DNA from: Phyllostachys edulis
Taxonomy: Eukaryota > Streptophyta > Magnoliopsida > Poales > Poaceae
Length of the DNA stretch: 64,000 nucleotides
Direction: 5' to 3'
Assembly: GCA_036346405.1 (NCBI GenBank)
Contig: CM070563.1
Coordinates: 26,783,600-26,847,599, forward strand
Positions within the stretch are counted from its first letter, which is position 1; each line of letters starts with the position of its first letter. Position numbers and translations under genes: made by a program. Shown here piece by piece: positions 31,533-43,636 of this stretch. A model generated the notes under the pieces. That model ran no database searches. It had not been told where the DNA came from and saw nothing but the letters and a program-made list of their open reading frames with translations.

Positions 31533-32060
31533 TTTAATTTTACCTTTCTTAGCACTAGGTTCCCTCTTCTTATGTGGTGCAATTTCTTTAGCTACAATCT
31601 GATTTTCACTTTGGCTTCTCTCCTTTTCTCTATTAGCTCTTTGTAATTAATCCTTTAAAATTGCTTCTAGAGACATAGGCAACAAAGTGATTTTCTTGTT
31701 TTTAGACATGAAAGTATATTGATAAGTCCTACCATGATGCACAATATCTTTATCATATTGCCATGGTCTACCTAACAATAATCAACATGCTTGCATAGGT
31801 GAGACATCGCAATCAGCATAATCATGATACGAACCAATAGAAAAATGAACTCTCACAATGCGAGTTACCTTCAGCTTACCACATGAATTAAACCATTGAA
31901 TGTAGTAAGGATGAGGGTGCTGTTGTGTGGTGAAGGCAAGCTTCTCAACCATATCAATGCTAGTCAAATTGTTACAACTTCCCCTATCAATAATCACACG
32001 ACAAGAGCGCTCATTGATCACAAATTTTGTTTGAAACATATTATGGCGTTGATTCTATTC
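31533..32060 (-). pseudogene. pol: Protease region of chromovirus D
   Basis: Reads SCRVIIDRGSCNNLTSIDMVEKL with the active-site Asp; the family normally has DGGS, here DRGS. KVTRIVRVHFSIGSYHDYADCDVSPMQAC follows, then a stop at 31782-31784 and LLLGRPWQYD just beyond, which is the usual end of the fold. A linker to RT (KITLLPMSLEAILKD, stop, LQRANREKERSQSE) continues. Function is probably lost. Confidence 0.8.
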
Positions 32061-32255
32061 GGCACGCTCCATTTGAGCACTAAGGGCATGCTTCACAATT
32101 ATGCTCAAAAACTTATCACTTGCTTCAGCTCCAGAACGTTCTTCGTCATGTTCAGATTCATCTTGCTCACCTGTGGGTTTAGTTACAAGCAATGCATGCT
32201 CTTCATCAATATCACTAGCTGAAGTATACTCACCATCCTCTCTATCAAGAAGTGA

Positions 32256-33536
32256 TCACTGATTTGGGAAATCTCTCATGATGTGCCCGAAGCCTTTGTA
32301 GCGATGGCATTGTATGTCTCGTGTTCTCCTGGTGGAAGCAACCGAACTAGAACTCTTAGCTTGCTGAACCGAAGTTGATTTGTTCACGTCGAAGGTGTGG
32401 GGAGTTGGCATGGTGCTTGCTAGTCGCCCACAGCCAGAGAGGGTGGGGCACGGCAAGGAGTGGCATGGACAGTAGGGGGGTGGCGCCTTGCCTGAGGACT
32501 GCGCTTGATTCTACATTCCTGCAAAAGAAGCACCAAAAGAGTCTCAGGAGCGAGACTGTCTTCCCTGCACTTCACGTTCAGCTTTGCAAGCAAGATGGAA
32601 CAAACGGGTGATAGAATTATACTCCTTATAATCTAGAATGTCCCAGTTAGGCCCAACTAAAAATCTAGTCATTTTAGCATCTTCAGTTTCTTCTAAACCG
32701 CAACATAACAAACCAGTTTGCAACTCTTGATAGTAATCTTCTACGGTGTTACTACCTTGTCTTAAACGTTGTAATTTATTCAGCAAATCACGAGAATAAT
32801 ATAAAGGCACCAATCTAACTCCCATAGCTCTCTTCATAGCTTCCCAAGTTCTAGGTATGTTTTATTCATTACAGCACAATTCATTCCACCAAATAGATGC
32901 AAAATCAGTGAACTCACTAGTAGCAGCCCTAACCCTTTTATTTTCAGGAAATTTGTGGCAAACAATTTTTTGGTCTACGGCTAACTCCCATGTGAGGTAA
33001 GCATCAGGATCATATTTACCAGCAAAAGGAGGCATAGTTAATTTAATTTTACCAAGTGCATCATTATGATCACGTACCTCACGTGGTGGGTCTCTTCTGA
33101 TACCTTGTCGATTGAAGTGTCATTGCTGATGATCACCATCATTGTTGGGATTGAAACCACCATCGGACTCCGTATCAAAAACATATGGGTGCGCTTCATC
33201 TTCTACCTCATTGGCCAATGAGCTAGCAACGGATGGGTTCCGGCGCGGTCGTGCAATGCCGATAGCAGCGGGGGCGGCAGCAGGAGGTGGAGCTCTCTCT
33301 AGCTGATCCACACGTGTAGCAATCGTAGCAAGATCATTATTGGTGCGATCTAGAACCCCCTTAATACGCTCTGAATGCTGATTCAGCAAGCGTGAAAACT
33401 GCTGCATGATATCTTTCATGCGAGGCGTGAGAGGTGCATCGTCTTCAACGTTGGGCCTGCTATTCTCCCCTTGTGACCCTGAACCTGCCACTGTTACTAT
33501 CAACAAGAAAAATACACAAGTGTATAAAATTCCCAA
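32256..33536 (-). pseudogene. gag: gag of chromovirus D
   Basis: The - strand reads KDIMQQFSRLLNQHSERIKG, DLATIATRVDQLERAPPP, FDTESDGGFNPNNDGDHQQ, then TGA (33120-33122). It then continues GKIKLTMPPFAGKYDPDAYLTWELAVDQK, MGVRLVPLYYSRDLLNKLQRL and VEDYYQELQTGL. An amber or ochre stop lies near 32860. The zinc knuckle at about 32320-32260 is degenerate: the second and last Cys are Tyr and Phe (CHRYKGFGHIMRDF). The N-terminal start is unsure because no ATG opens the long frame. The TGA at 33120 is shared by the tandem copy at 37125, so it predates the duplication. Confidence 0.85.
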
Positions 33537-35062
33537 TGAACTACTAGGTTCTGGAGGTTACAAGTCACACACGCTCAAGCTCTTGCAAATTCTTACCAAA
33601 GCAAATAGGTGGTGCAACCGGTGGCTGGTTCATGATAAGCGTGACACAAGTGAGAGCAAAGCGATTGCAAGGGTACAGTACTTGATTGGTTAGTGGAGCT
33701 TGGACAGGCGTAATATATGTAGCAAGGATTATCAACAATCAAATTAGTAATGCAAGGTGAAAAATTATTCAAAGTACAAGTCAATGTTGCTGATCCTAGC
33801 CAAATGAAAGCCCTAAGAAGAGAAGTGTAGGAACGCACACACAAACATCAATGTGACTTGATGTAAGCAAAGAAAAACCTCACACCAAGTGTTAGAAGAG
33901 ACGCTAGCTAACTACTCAAACTTTTGTGTAGGGGCACAAGATTGTTCACAAGATGTAGAGCACAAAGACGCAATAACGTGCCATGTAAACAGCCCTCTAG
34001 TTTAAGTAGTAAACAGCAGCTAGTCTCAAGATATGAAACTACAAAGTTTTATGTCTTATATATGCTATTTTGAAAGGATTCAACGAGATCTACAACTTTG
34101 CAGTTAAGACGAACCCCAAATTCCGAAGGGAAGACCGAAAGAAATGGCAAAAACAGAAACCAAAAACTTGTGACATGAATTTAGAGCCAAAGATTGCTGA
34201 TTTTGGGGTCCCTACAGGGTGACTAAATTTAGTTAGTTGGTTTCTTCGGATGTACCACATCATTAGCTCTCCAACGAGCATGAGAATGTCGAAAACGGAC
34301 ACCGTATGCAAAAGTTATGCACATTTTACTGAAAGTGTCTCGAAAATTTAATCCTATTCGGACTCGAAACCGACTTGGGTTCAAATTTGAAACTGCTATA
34401 TCTTTCAAACCCGTGGGCCAAACTGGCTGAATTTGTTTGTGGATGCTTGTGGCTATATGTAGAAGTACTGCACCAATTTTTACTAGTTTTGGCTAAAGTT
34501 TTACGCGCTTTTCAATTTTCTCTTTTTTTTTCTACCGCGGCTTTTGTTCTATATGGTTGCCTCTTTCTCCTTCTACTATCTGGCCAGCCCTAGGGTTTGC
34601 CGCAAGTCACAAATAACAGCAAAGGGTGGATGCTAGACTCGGACGCCAACTCTCCCAAAAGATCACAGCAATCCTCTCGGTTTCGTAATGAAATCGGCTT
34701 GAACTCCAACAATCAATTCGGATTAGATGAAGTGGTTACAACACGAATTTTCTATTTTTTGGTGTGGATTAGAGGAGTTCTAACCCACGAATTTTCTATT
34801 TTGGATGCAAAAACTAAGAACCCTAAAAGAACGATCAAGCAACGCGAAGGAAAACACGAGATGCAATCTAGACAACGACCAACCAGACAATAACTAGAAC
34901 TAAAGATCAACAACTCGACATGATGATGCAACCAATGATTCAACAAAGCAAAAACCGAAAAGAAAATTGCAGGGCACAGATTGGTTTGTACAATGTGAAC
35001 AAAACTTTTTTTTTCTTTTCGTGGACTGTAGGCAAAGGAAAAAATCTCACCGATCAAATGTA
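33537..35062 (-). other. Leader region of chromovirus D, no gene
   Basis: This 1.5-kb stretch between PBS and gag has no supported ORF. It contains a 70-base block at 33845-33925 (CCTCACACCAAGTGTTAG) that also occurs in the LTR piece at 35195-35250, so LTR-like sequence is repeated within the leader. The CACCATAGG...AAAAGTTATGC block at 34300 is also seen in unit 2 and in D'. Confidence 0.7.
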
Positions 35063-35074
35063 GCTCTGATACCA
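35063..35074 (-). other. Primer binding site of chromovirus D (initiator tRNA-Met)
   Basis: The - strand reads TGGTATCAGAGC, the complement of the 3' end of initiator tRNA-Met. It is five bases from the LTR end (CCGCA, then TCAAG). Matching sites are at 39083-39094 and 43620-43631. Confidence 0.9.
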
Positions 35075-35079
35075 CTTGA

Positions 35080-35258
35080 TGCGGAATGTTGTCCTAATCT
35101 TTCGATGAGAAGGATAAAATTCCAATGGGACGATGATCAACTCTCACAAATCCTGGCTCTGAACGCAACACGTAAAGATCAATGCGACTCGATGTAAGTA
35201 ATGGAAAACCTCACACCAAGTGTTAGGAGAGATGCTAAACAACTACTCAAACTTCTTT
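35080..35258 (-). repeat. 5' LTR piece of chromovirus D
   Basis: Begins at TGCGGAATG next to the PBS and runs until the A-family LTR starts at 35259. The rest of the LTR is not found beyond E1. The D' LTR at 43637 shares the start and GATGAGAAGGATAAAATT. Confidence 0.75.
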
Positions 35259-36912
35259 TGTCACATCCCCAAGTTAATAAAGAGGATTAATATGCATCTC
35301 ATGAGCATGCATCATTGTTTTTAAGCATTTACATTATATATTGCACTTGGAAAATCTTGTTCAAATATTGAACCTACACTTAAAGAAGTAGACTCAAAAA
35401 GAAAACTGAAGCAAATGCTACTGAAGTTCCTCTAGAAATAATTTATTCAAATACTACAATAATTATCATGAATTAATATAATTTTTCCCAGATTTTTGGG
35501 ATTGGGTTCACACCCCAGAAAATTCAAAAACAATCTAATAACCCACTTTAAGTTTGAATTTAAACTGCACAATATATTATATGAAAAGTAAGGTTTAATA
35601 ATTTTTATGGACTCTAGACCTTCCCAGGAACACCTCTGATTTATTTTAGATTTTTAAGAATTTTATTTCCATTTTTAGAAGCCCGGTCAAACCTACTGCT
35701 TGTTGGTCAAATCGTTTTTGAAACTCAGACTCAACACTGTTCCTTGGGCTCGAGTCCGACCGCACGACTTGACTCGGTCTAACCACCTAAATGCACCGCA
35801 CAGGAGACGTCCGATGGGGAAATCAACGGTTCAAATCTCGCAACTATTCGGACAGTCCGAACCTCTTATTTAATCTAAGCCGTCCAGTCAAGATCGAACG
35901 GTCCTCATGAACTTACTTAACCGAACACGAGCGTGCGCACGTTGAGTCGCTGCCACGCCGGGCCCACCTGTCGGATCCATCTCTTTCCTTTTGCTCGCAC
36001 ACTCGCAGAGCTCCTTCGCCGCGCGGCCGCAAGCTCCCACAACGCTCCATCAACGTCGTGACCGCACCGCCCCATGCAACCACTCATGGAGCTCCTTCAC
36101 TTTACGCCGCCTCCACTCCATCCCTTTCCCAGGGATAATACCCCCTCTCTTGCCTCATTTCACCTCATTCCTTCTCTCGGGGCCGAGAAGGAAGAAGCTC
36201 TCCTGAGCTCATCTCTCAAGTAAGCTCCTCCCGGATGGTTCCTCTCTGCTCTCTGATCCATGCCATACCCATTTTAACTAAGCTCAGCCTTTGTCATTGC
36301 TTGTAGCTCTTGGAACACAATCGTGCTCTCGGCGACCTCAGAGCGCCCCCCGAAGGCCATCTTTGTGCAATTAGTGTGTCTAGTGAGTATTATCTTCACC
36401 TTAGCACGTCACATTTCATGCTTGAGTCCTCTAAGTAAAACCCCTCAACCAGTTTTACTAATGCGCGACAGGATCTTGGTGAATTGAAGTTTTTCCATTT
36501 TCGGCCAAAGAATAGTCCCTTCGCCTCCCACTTCGATTTGATAAGGCATTGTCCAATTCCTTTCGTCTTTACCTTACCAATAGCATTCTTAAGCTATCCT
36601 GACCATTCACTTAACTTCATGTTGCTCAAGGTCTTCTCTCATCATTGGACTGTGCCACCACCATTGTCTTCTCCGATACCGACAACGCTCCGACCGCATC
36701 CAAGCTTCTCCGGACCCTCTCCTAGCTCAGGTAGTTCCCTCATAGTCTCTAGAAACCTGGGCACCCGCTGAATGGATGCTGCGGAGCTTTACATGACACA
36801 TGCAACTTTGCCGTAGAACTACCGCCGCCCATCTCCGGCTAGCCGTCGGTATGGTCCACCTCCGTCGTCGCCACCGATCCGAGGAGGTGCACACTGCTAT
36901 CGAACATCTATC
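35259..36912 (+). repeat. LTR E1, A-family, first 1.65 kb only
   Basis: Starts TGTCACATCCCCAAG and follows the A LTR (ATGCATCTCATGAGCATGCA). It includes the likely start site (GGGATAATACCCCC near 36131), an exon-like piece after GCGCGACAG near 36471 with TTTCCATTTTCGGCC, a second ending CAG/GTAGTT near 36730, and the GGCACCCGCTGAATGG block. It ends abruptly at the duplication junction. The 95-codon frame at 36484-36771 crosses these splice signals and is not taken as a gene. Confidence 0.88.
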
Positions 36913-37600
36913 AATAAACTCACTAGTAGCAGCCCTAACCCTTTTATTTTCAGGAAATTCGTGGCATGCAAATTTTTGGTCTACGGCGAACTCCCATGTG
37001 AGGTAACCATTAGGATCATATTTACCAGCAAAAGGAGGCATACTTAATTTAATTTTACCAAGTGCAACATTACGATCACGTACCTCACGTGGTGGGTCTC
37101 TCTGATACCTTGTTGATTGAAGTGTCATTGCTGATGATCACCATCATTGTTGGGATTGAAACCACCATCGGACTCTGTATCAAAAACATATGGGTGCGCT
37201 TCATCTTCTACCTCATTGGCCAATGAGCTAGCAACGGATGGGTTCCGGCGTGGTCGTGCAATGCCGACAGCAGCGGGGGCGGCAGCAGGAGGTGGAGCTC
37301 TCTCTAGCTGATCCACACGTGTAGCAATCATAGCAAGATCGTTATTGGTGCGATCTATAACCCCCTCAATACGCTCCAAATGTTGATTCAGCAAGCGTGA
37401 AAATTGCTACATGATGTCTTTCGTGCGAGGCGTGAGAGGTGCATCGTCTTCAATGTTGGTCCTGCTATTCTCCCCTTGTGACCCTGAACCTGCCACTGTT
37501 ACTGTCAACAAGAAAAATACACGAGTGTATAAAATTCCCTATGAACTACTAGGTTCTAGAGGTTACAAGTCACACACGCTCAAGCTCTTACCAAGCTCTT
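36913..37600 (-). pseudogene. gag: gag fragment of chromovirus D, duplicated copy
   Basis: Carries the same gag N-terminal half as 32908-33536: ERIEGVIDRTNNDLAMIATRVDQ, FDTESDGGFNPNNDGDHQQ, TGA at 37125-37127, then GKIKLSMPPFAGKYDPNGY and DQKFACHEFPENKRVRAATSEF. It then runs into LTR sequence at the junction, so an open frame at 37128-36727 is a chimera of gag and LTR. It also carries a one-base loss near 37100 that unit 1 lacks. Confidence 0.85.
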
Positions 37601-39082
37601 ACAAATTCTTACCAAAGCAAACAGGTGGTGCAACCGGTGGCTGGTTTGTGATAAGCGTGACACAAGTGATGAGCAAAGCGATTGCAAGGGTACAGTACTT
37701 GATTGGTTAGTGGAGCTTGGACGGGCATAATATATGTAGCAATGATTATCAACAATTAAATTAGTAATGCAAGTTGAAAAATTGTTCAAAGTACTAGTCA
37801 ATGTTGTTGATCCTAGCCTAATCAAAGCCCTAAGAAGAGAAGTGTAGGAACGCACATGCAAACATCAATGTGACTTGATGTAAGTAAAGAGAAACCTCAC
37901 ACTAAGTACTAGAAGAGACGCTAGCTAACTACTCAAACTTCTGTGTCGGGGCACAAGATTGTTCACAAGATGTAGAGCACAAAGACGCAATAACGTGCCA
38001 TGTAAACAGCCCTCTAGTTTAAGTAGTAAACAACAGCTAGTCTCAAGATGTGAAACTACAAATTTTTATGTCTTATATATGTTATTTTGAAAGGATTCAA
38101 CGAGATCTACAACTTTGCAGTTATGACGAACCCCAAATTCCGAAGGGAAGACCGAAAGAAATGGCAAAAACAGAAACCAAAAACTTGTGACATGAATTTG
38201 GAGCTGAAGATTGCTGATTTTGGGGTCCCTAGATGGTGACTAAATTTAGTTAGTTGGCCTTTTCGGATGTACCACATCATTAGCTTTCCAACGAGCATGA
38301 GAATGTCGAAAACGGACACCATATGTAAAAGTTATGCCCATTTTACTGAAAGTGTCTCAAAAATGGAATTCTATTCAGACTCGAAACTGACTCGTGTTCA
38401 AATTTGAAACTGCTATATCTTTCAAACCCATGGGCCAAACTAGCTGAATTTATTTGTGGATGCTTGTGGCTATATGTAAAAGGACCGCACCAATTTTTAC
38501 TAGTTTTGGCTAAAGTTTTACGCGCTTTTCGATTTTCTCTTTTTTTTTTTCTACCGCCGCTTTTGCTCTATGCGGTTGCCTCTTTCTCCTTCTACTATCT
38601 ATCCGGCCCTAGGGTTTGCCACAAGTCACAAATAACAGCAAAGGGTGGATGCTAGACTCGGACGCCAACTCTCCCAAAAGATCACAACAATCCTCTCAGT
38701 TTTGTAATGAAATCGGCTTGAACTCCAACAATCAATTTGGATTAGATGAAGTGGTTACAGCACGAATTTTCTGTTTTTTGGTATGGATTAGAGGAGTTCT
38801 AACCCACGAATTTTCTGTTTTGGATGCAAAAACTAAGAACCCTAAAAGAACGATCAAGCGACGTGAAGGAACACGAGATGCAATCTAGACAACGACCAAC
38901 TAGACAATAACTAGAGCTAAAGATGAACAACTCGACACGACGATGCAACCAATGATTCAAAAAAGCAAAAACCGAAAAGAAAATTGCAGGGCACAGATTG
39001 GTTTGTACAATGTGAACAAAACTTTGTTTTTTGGATTTTCGTGGACTATAGGCAAAGGAAAAAATCTCACCGATCAAATGTA
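37601..39082 (-). other. Leader of chromovirus D, duplicated copy, no gene
   Basis: Same content as 33537-35062, with scattered base changes. Nothing else was seen. Short frames here mirror those of unit 1 and are not taken as genes. Confidence 0.75.
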
Positions 39083-39277
39083 GCTCTGATACCACTTGAT
39101 GTGGAAAGTTGTCTCGATCTTTTGATGAGAAGGATAAAATTCCAATGGGACGATGATCAACTCTCACGATCCTAGCTCTGAACGCAACACGTAAAGATCA
39201 ATGCGACTCGACGTAAGCAATGGAAAACCTCACACCAAGTGTTAGGAGAGATGCTAGCTAACTACTCAAACTCCTTT
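39083..39277 (-). other. PBS and LTR piece of chromovirus D, duplicated copy
   Basis: PBS TGGTATCAGAGC on the - strand at 39083-39094, LTR from 39100 (TGTGGAAAG) to 39277, then LTR E2. It is the same arrangement as 35063-35258. Confidence 0.85.
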
Positions 39278-42200
39278 TGTCACTTCCCCAAGTTAATAAA
39301 GAGGATTACTCTGCATCTCATGAGCATGCATCATTGTTTTTAAGCATTTACATTATATATTGCAGTTGGAAAATCTTGTTCAAATATTGAACCTACACTT
39401 AAAGAAGCAGACTCAAAAAGAAAACTGAAGCAAATGGTACTGAAGTTTCTCTAGAAATAATTTATTCAAATACTACAATAATTATCATGAATTAATATAA
39501 TTTTTCCCAGATTTCTGGGATTGGGTTCACACCCCAGAAAATTGAAACACAATATAATAACCCACTTTAAGTTTGAATTTAAACTGCACAATATATAATA
39601 TGAATAGTAAGGTTTAATAATTTTTATGGATACTAGACCTTCCCAGGAACACCTCTGATTTATTTCAAATTTTTAAGAATTTTATTTCCATTTTTAGAAG
39701 CCCGTTCAAACCTACTGCTTGTTGGTCAAATTATTTTTGAAACTCAGACTCAACACTATTCCTTGGGCTCGAGTCCGACCGCACGACTTGACTCGATCTA
39801 ATCACCTAAATGCACCGCACATGAGCCGTCCGATGGGGAAATCAACGGTTCAAATCTCGCAACTGTTCGGACAGTCCAAACCTCTCATCTAATTTGAGCT
39901 GTCCAGTCAAGATCGAACGGTCCACATGAACTCACTTAACCGAACACGAGCGCGCGCATGTTGAGTCGCTGCCACGCCGGGCCCACCTGTCGGATCCATC
40001 TCTTTCCTTTCACTAGCACGCTCGCAGAGCTCCTTCACCACGCGGCCGTAAGCTCCCACAACGCTCCGTCGACGTCGTGACCGCACCGCCCCATGCAACC
40101 ACTCATGGAGCTCCTTCACTTCACACCACCTCTGCTCCATCCCATTCCCGGGGATAATACCCCCTCTCTCACCTCATTTCACCTCATTCCTTCTCTCGGG
40201 GCTGAGATGGAAGAAGCTCTCCTGAGCTCATCTCTCGATTAAGCTGCTCCCGGATGGTTCCTCTCTGCTCTCTGATCCATGCCATACCCATTTTAACTAT
40301 GCTCAGCCTTTGTCATTGCTTGTAGCTCTTGGAACACAATTGTGCTCTCGGCGACCTCAGAGCGCACCCCGAAGGCCATCTTTGTGCAATTAGTGTGTCC
40401 AGTGAGTATTATTCTCACCTTAGCACGTCACATTTTGTGCTTGAGTCCTCTAAGTAAAACCCCTCAACCAATTTTACTAATGCGCGACAGGATCTTGGTG
40501 AATTGAAGTTTTTCCATTTTAGGCCAAAGAACAGTCCCTTCGCCTCCCACTTCGATTTGGTAAGGCATTGTCCAATTCCTTTCATCTTTACCTTACCACT
40601 AGCATTCTTAAGCTATCCTGACCATTCACTTCGCTTCATGTTGCTCAAGGTCTTCTCTCATCATTGGACCGTGCCGCCACCATCATCTTCTCCGACACCG
40701 ACAACGCTCCGACCGCATCCAAGCTTCTCCGGACCCTCTCCTAGCTCAGGTAGCTCCCTCATAGTCTCTAGAAACCTGGGAACCCGCTGAATGGATGCTA
40801 CGGAGCTTTACATTACACATGCAAATTTGCCGTAGAACTGTCGCCGCCCATCTCTGGCTAGCCGTCGGTATGGTCCACCTCCGTCGTCGCCATCGGTCCG
40901 AGGAGGTGTGCACTGCTATCGCACATCTATCCCTGGTCTTGGCCGGCGCCGTCATGGCACGTAGTGCCAGTGAGCCGCTGGTGAATCGCACGGGACGCAA
41001 AATCCCGTTGTCGTACGCGGACAGCGACTGTAGCAAATGATTAGGTGTAATGACGATGATTAGTAATTAATGGCTGTCTTAAGGGATAAAATGTATCGCT
41101 TACAAGTGGGACCATGCGCAGAAATCCAGGAAGTTAGGTGAGATTGCCGCGGTGTATGACATGTGGGCCTAGCCCCTAAAGTGCGCAGTGCACGCTGCAT
41201 GCACGGTGGACCTAGTCCAATGGACCTAGCCACTAACGCTGGGTCCCACCTATCAGTCCGCGCGGTTAAAACTGTAGTTAATTGAAAATCACACTATTCA
41301 CTGGACCCCACTGGTTAGCGACTGTGGCTAGCACTGTGCCTAGTGTAAAAAGTAGTAAATGCTTTATAAAATTCGAAATGTATTAATTTGCACACTAAAA
41401 ATTTGAATAAATTTTAAAAATACATTTTATTTCAGATCTTCGTATCTGTTTTATGAGATAAATTTTTTCATTTTCAATGAGTTTTGGGTCTGGACAAGTG
41501 GTTGCTAGTGAGGGTGCCTTTGTGCACGAGATCGGGTATGTGGTTGTCTTGTCCGGACCATTAAGGACTGAAGTTTGGTAATATCATTGATTCAAGTAAA
41601 CTCGTGCTACCACACGTGGGATATGGGTACTGTATGGTCAAGAAGGGGGAAGGTTTTATTGGGTGAAGTCTCATGGTGGTGTAATGGCACTTGTATTGAT
41701 CATTTGTCCGTAGGAGCCGATGTAATTTTCTATAGTGTGCAAGTGAGCACCATTTTTCATTATTTACATTGCATCGGTATTTCCAATACAACTTGTGAGC
41801 CGCTTAGCAAGTGTTATCTATCGCTTGTACTAAGTAAGGGAACATCTCACATGGGGGACCTAACTCAATAAAATTTTCTTGCCAACAACGACTGTATCTC
41901 GATTCTCCCCGGCCGGCATACCTAAGGAAGTGTGTCATTATTCCAGAGGCTTACGGGCCAATCGAGTCGTGTGGGTAAAGTAGTACACCTCTGTAGAGAT
42001 AAAACTATTTGAATAGCCGTGTCCACGGTTATGGACAACCTCTTGAGTTCGAGAGTTACTATTGTTAGACTTTGTATTTAATTTGTGGGAGAATTCGGTA
42101 TTCGTCATGAATGGGTTGTTCATGCATTTTTTTGTATCAAAGTGGGATGCCACTTTGGTGTTTGTTTAATTCATTTGTTATTCAATTTATCACTTATTCA

Positions 42201-42555
42201 CATGCTTAACTTCTACTTCAAATCTGTTTTTAAAATGGCAATTGATAAACTAGTATGTGTAGGTTGAAAAAGGTTGCGTCTTTCGCAAAACTAAGCCAAT
42301 ATGAGCCATCCTTTGGAACAACCTCTAGCATAACTAATTTTTATTTGTGTACATTTGTACTCAACCCGGATGCTGCAATTTTAGGCGAGGAAGACTTTGA
42401 GCCCGATGAGCTCGTTAGTGCCGATTTAGGTGACACTAACGAGTAGTGCTATTATTTAACTCCCAGTCGGTTGCCAGTGGGTTATGGGGCATACCATGTT
42501 GGACTTTTGGTTTATTTACATTGCTTCCATTGTTACTTTATGTTCTTATTTGAAT
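39278..42555 (+). repeat. LTR E2, A-family, longer copy with internal deletion and cut 3' end
   Basis: Starts TGTCACTTCCCC and continues past the end of the duplicated block. Relative to the A LTR it lacks the stretch matching 11712-12590: near 41430 AAAAATACAT jumps to TTTCAGATCTTCGTATC, so piece d is lost. It keeps the palindrome block (42005-42016) and piece e (42385-42446). At 42555, just before GGCCGGTCGGC would follow, it is joined to D' leader sequence. Confidence 0.85.
42385..42446 (+). other. Acidic exon-like piece e in LTR E2
   Basis: The acceptor GCAATTTTAG ends at 42384. The frame reads GEEDFEPDELVSADLGDTNE and TAG, close to the A copy at 26823 with the same phase. Its partner piece d is deleted in this copy. 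Confidence 0.5.
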
Positions 42556-43619
42556 TCAAAAGGTTTTGATGAGATATACAACTTTTTAGTTGAGGCAAAC
42601 CCCAAATTTCGAAGGGAAGACCGAAAGAATCGCCAAAAACAGAAACCGAAAACTTGCAACGTGGATTTGGGGCTGAAGATGGCCTATTTTGGGGGTCTTG
42701 GAGGGTGACCCTCACAAGAAAGTTGGTTTTATTGGATGTGCCTCGTCGTTCGCTTTCCAATGAATCTGAGAACGTCAAATTCGAACACCGTATGCAAAAG
42801 TTATGCCCGTTTTACTGAAGGTGTCTCAGAAATAGAATCCACTCGGACTCGAATTCATCTCGGACTCGAATTCATCTCGGAGTCAAATTGAATTGGCTAT
42901 ATCTTTCAATCCTTTATGCCAAACTTGCTGAAATTTTTTGTGGAAGCTTTTGGCTATATGTAGAAGGACTCCACCAATTTTCACTAGTTTTTGCGAAGGT
43001 TTGACAAGTTTTGCAAATTTTAGGAAAGTGGACACCTTTTTTTTGTCCTTCTGTTTTTTTTCCTCTCCTTTTTTCTCTCTTTCTCTTCTCTGTGAAAAAA
43101 CGAAATCAATCTCTTTCTTTTTTTCCTTCTTTTTCTTCTCCGTCACAAACCGAGACCAATCTAGGGTTGCCGCGGCAGATGATTGGTAGCACCTAGTTGT
43201 TGTGGTAGGGAGGATTGGTAGGGGGTGGGTTGCCACAACAGGAAGGGTTGGCAGCAGGTGGGTTGTCACAGTAGGAAGGTGGAATTGCCTTGGCAAAAGA
43301 TGGTGTGGCGCAGCAAGGGATGGTGTGGCATGGCAAGGAAACACAGGAGGTTGCGGAAGTGGATGATGACAGTGGCAGAAGTTGGACACAAAGATGAAGC
43401 TACTCAAAGGAGCATGGAGATCAAGATACAAACTAGACAATGATAAACTAGAGAAAAACTAGAACTAGAAATCAGCAACCTGACACGACGATGCAATCAA
43501 GAATTCAACAAGCAAACTGAAAAGAAAAATTACAAGCACAGATTGGTTTGGACAGGATGAACTAACCCTATTTTTTTCAAGGACTGTAGGTAAAGGAAAA
43601 TTCTCCTCGATGAACGAAA
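42556..43619 (-). other. Leader of a diverged D-type element (D')
   Basis: Shares ACCCCAAATTTCGAAGGGAAGACCGAAAG and AAAAGTTATGCCC blocks with 34070-34330 and 38090-38350, but is clearly more diverged. It includes a CT-rich stretch at 43020-43150 and GGTGTGGC repeats at 43300-43335. A 185-codon frame on the - strand (43440-42883) is low complexity and not taken as a gene. Confidence 0.7.
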
Positions 43620-43631
43620 GCTCTGATACCA
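43620..43631 (-). other. Primer binding site of D' (initiator tRNA-Met)
   Basis: The - strand reads TGGTATCAGAGC, with TCAAG between it and the LTR end, the same spacing as in D. Confidence 0.88.
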
Positions 43632-43636
43632 CTTGA

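Larger units (their letters stand above)
28991..35258 (-). mobile_element. Chromovirus D (CRM-like Ty3/gypsy), 3'-truncated and decayed
   Basis: On the - strand, from right to left: LTR piece (35080-35258), PBS complementary to initiator tRNA-Met (35063-35074), long leader, gag, protease, RT, RNase H and integrase. It breaks off at about 28990 inside the integrase C-terminal part, so the 3' LTR is missing. RT and integrase wording (LPRTKKGRDSVFVVVDRFSKM, CHPQMDGQTEVVN) recalls the CRM branch; that placement is inference. The 5' LTR is itself cut by an A-family LTR (E1) at 35259. Confidence 0.88.
32908..40920. repeat. Tandem duplication, two units of about 4.0 kb
   Basis: Unit 1 (about 32908-36912) and unit 2 (about 36913-40920) are alike over their full length, with scattered changes and small gaps. 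Each contains the gag 5' part and leader of D, its PBS, a piece of its LTR and the first 1.65 kb of LTR E. At the junction near 36912, LTR sequence ATCGAACATCTATC jumps into gag sequence AAACTCACTAGTAGC. In unit 2 the same LTR sequence runs on normally (ATCGCACATCTATCCCTGG). So LTR E was already inside D when the block was duplicated. Confidence 0.88.

Noticed and set aside
35063..35074. tRNA gene suggested by the tRNA-Met match
   Set aside because: Only the 12-base primer binding site matches; no tRNA body is next to it. The same holds for 39083, 43620 and 58763.
36484..40790. A 95-codon frame present in both LTR E1 and E2 (36484-36771 and 40503-40790)
   Set aside because: It is shared only because the block was duplicated. 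It crosses the acceptor and donor signals of the LTR exon structure and is not kept in LTR A.
42883..43440. 185-codon frame on the - strand in D' leader
   Set aside because: CT-rich, low-complexity sequence with Lys/Glu runs. No match in the D leader copies and no motif.
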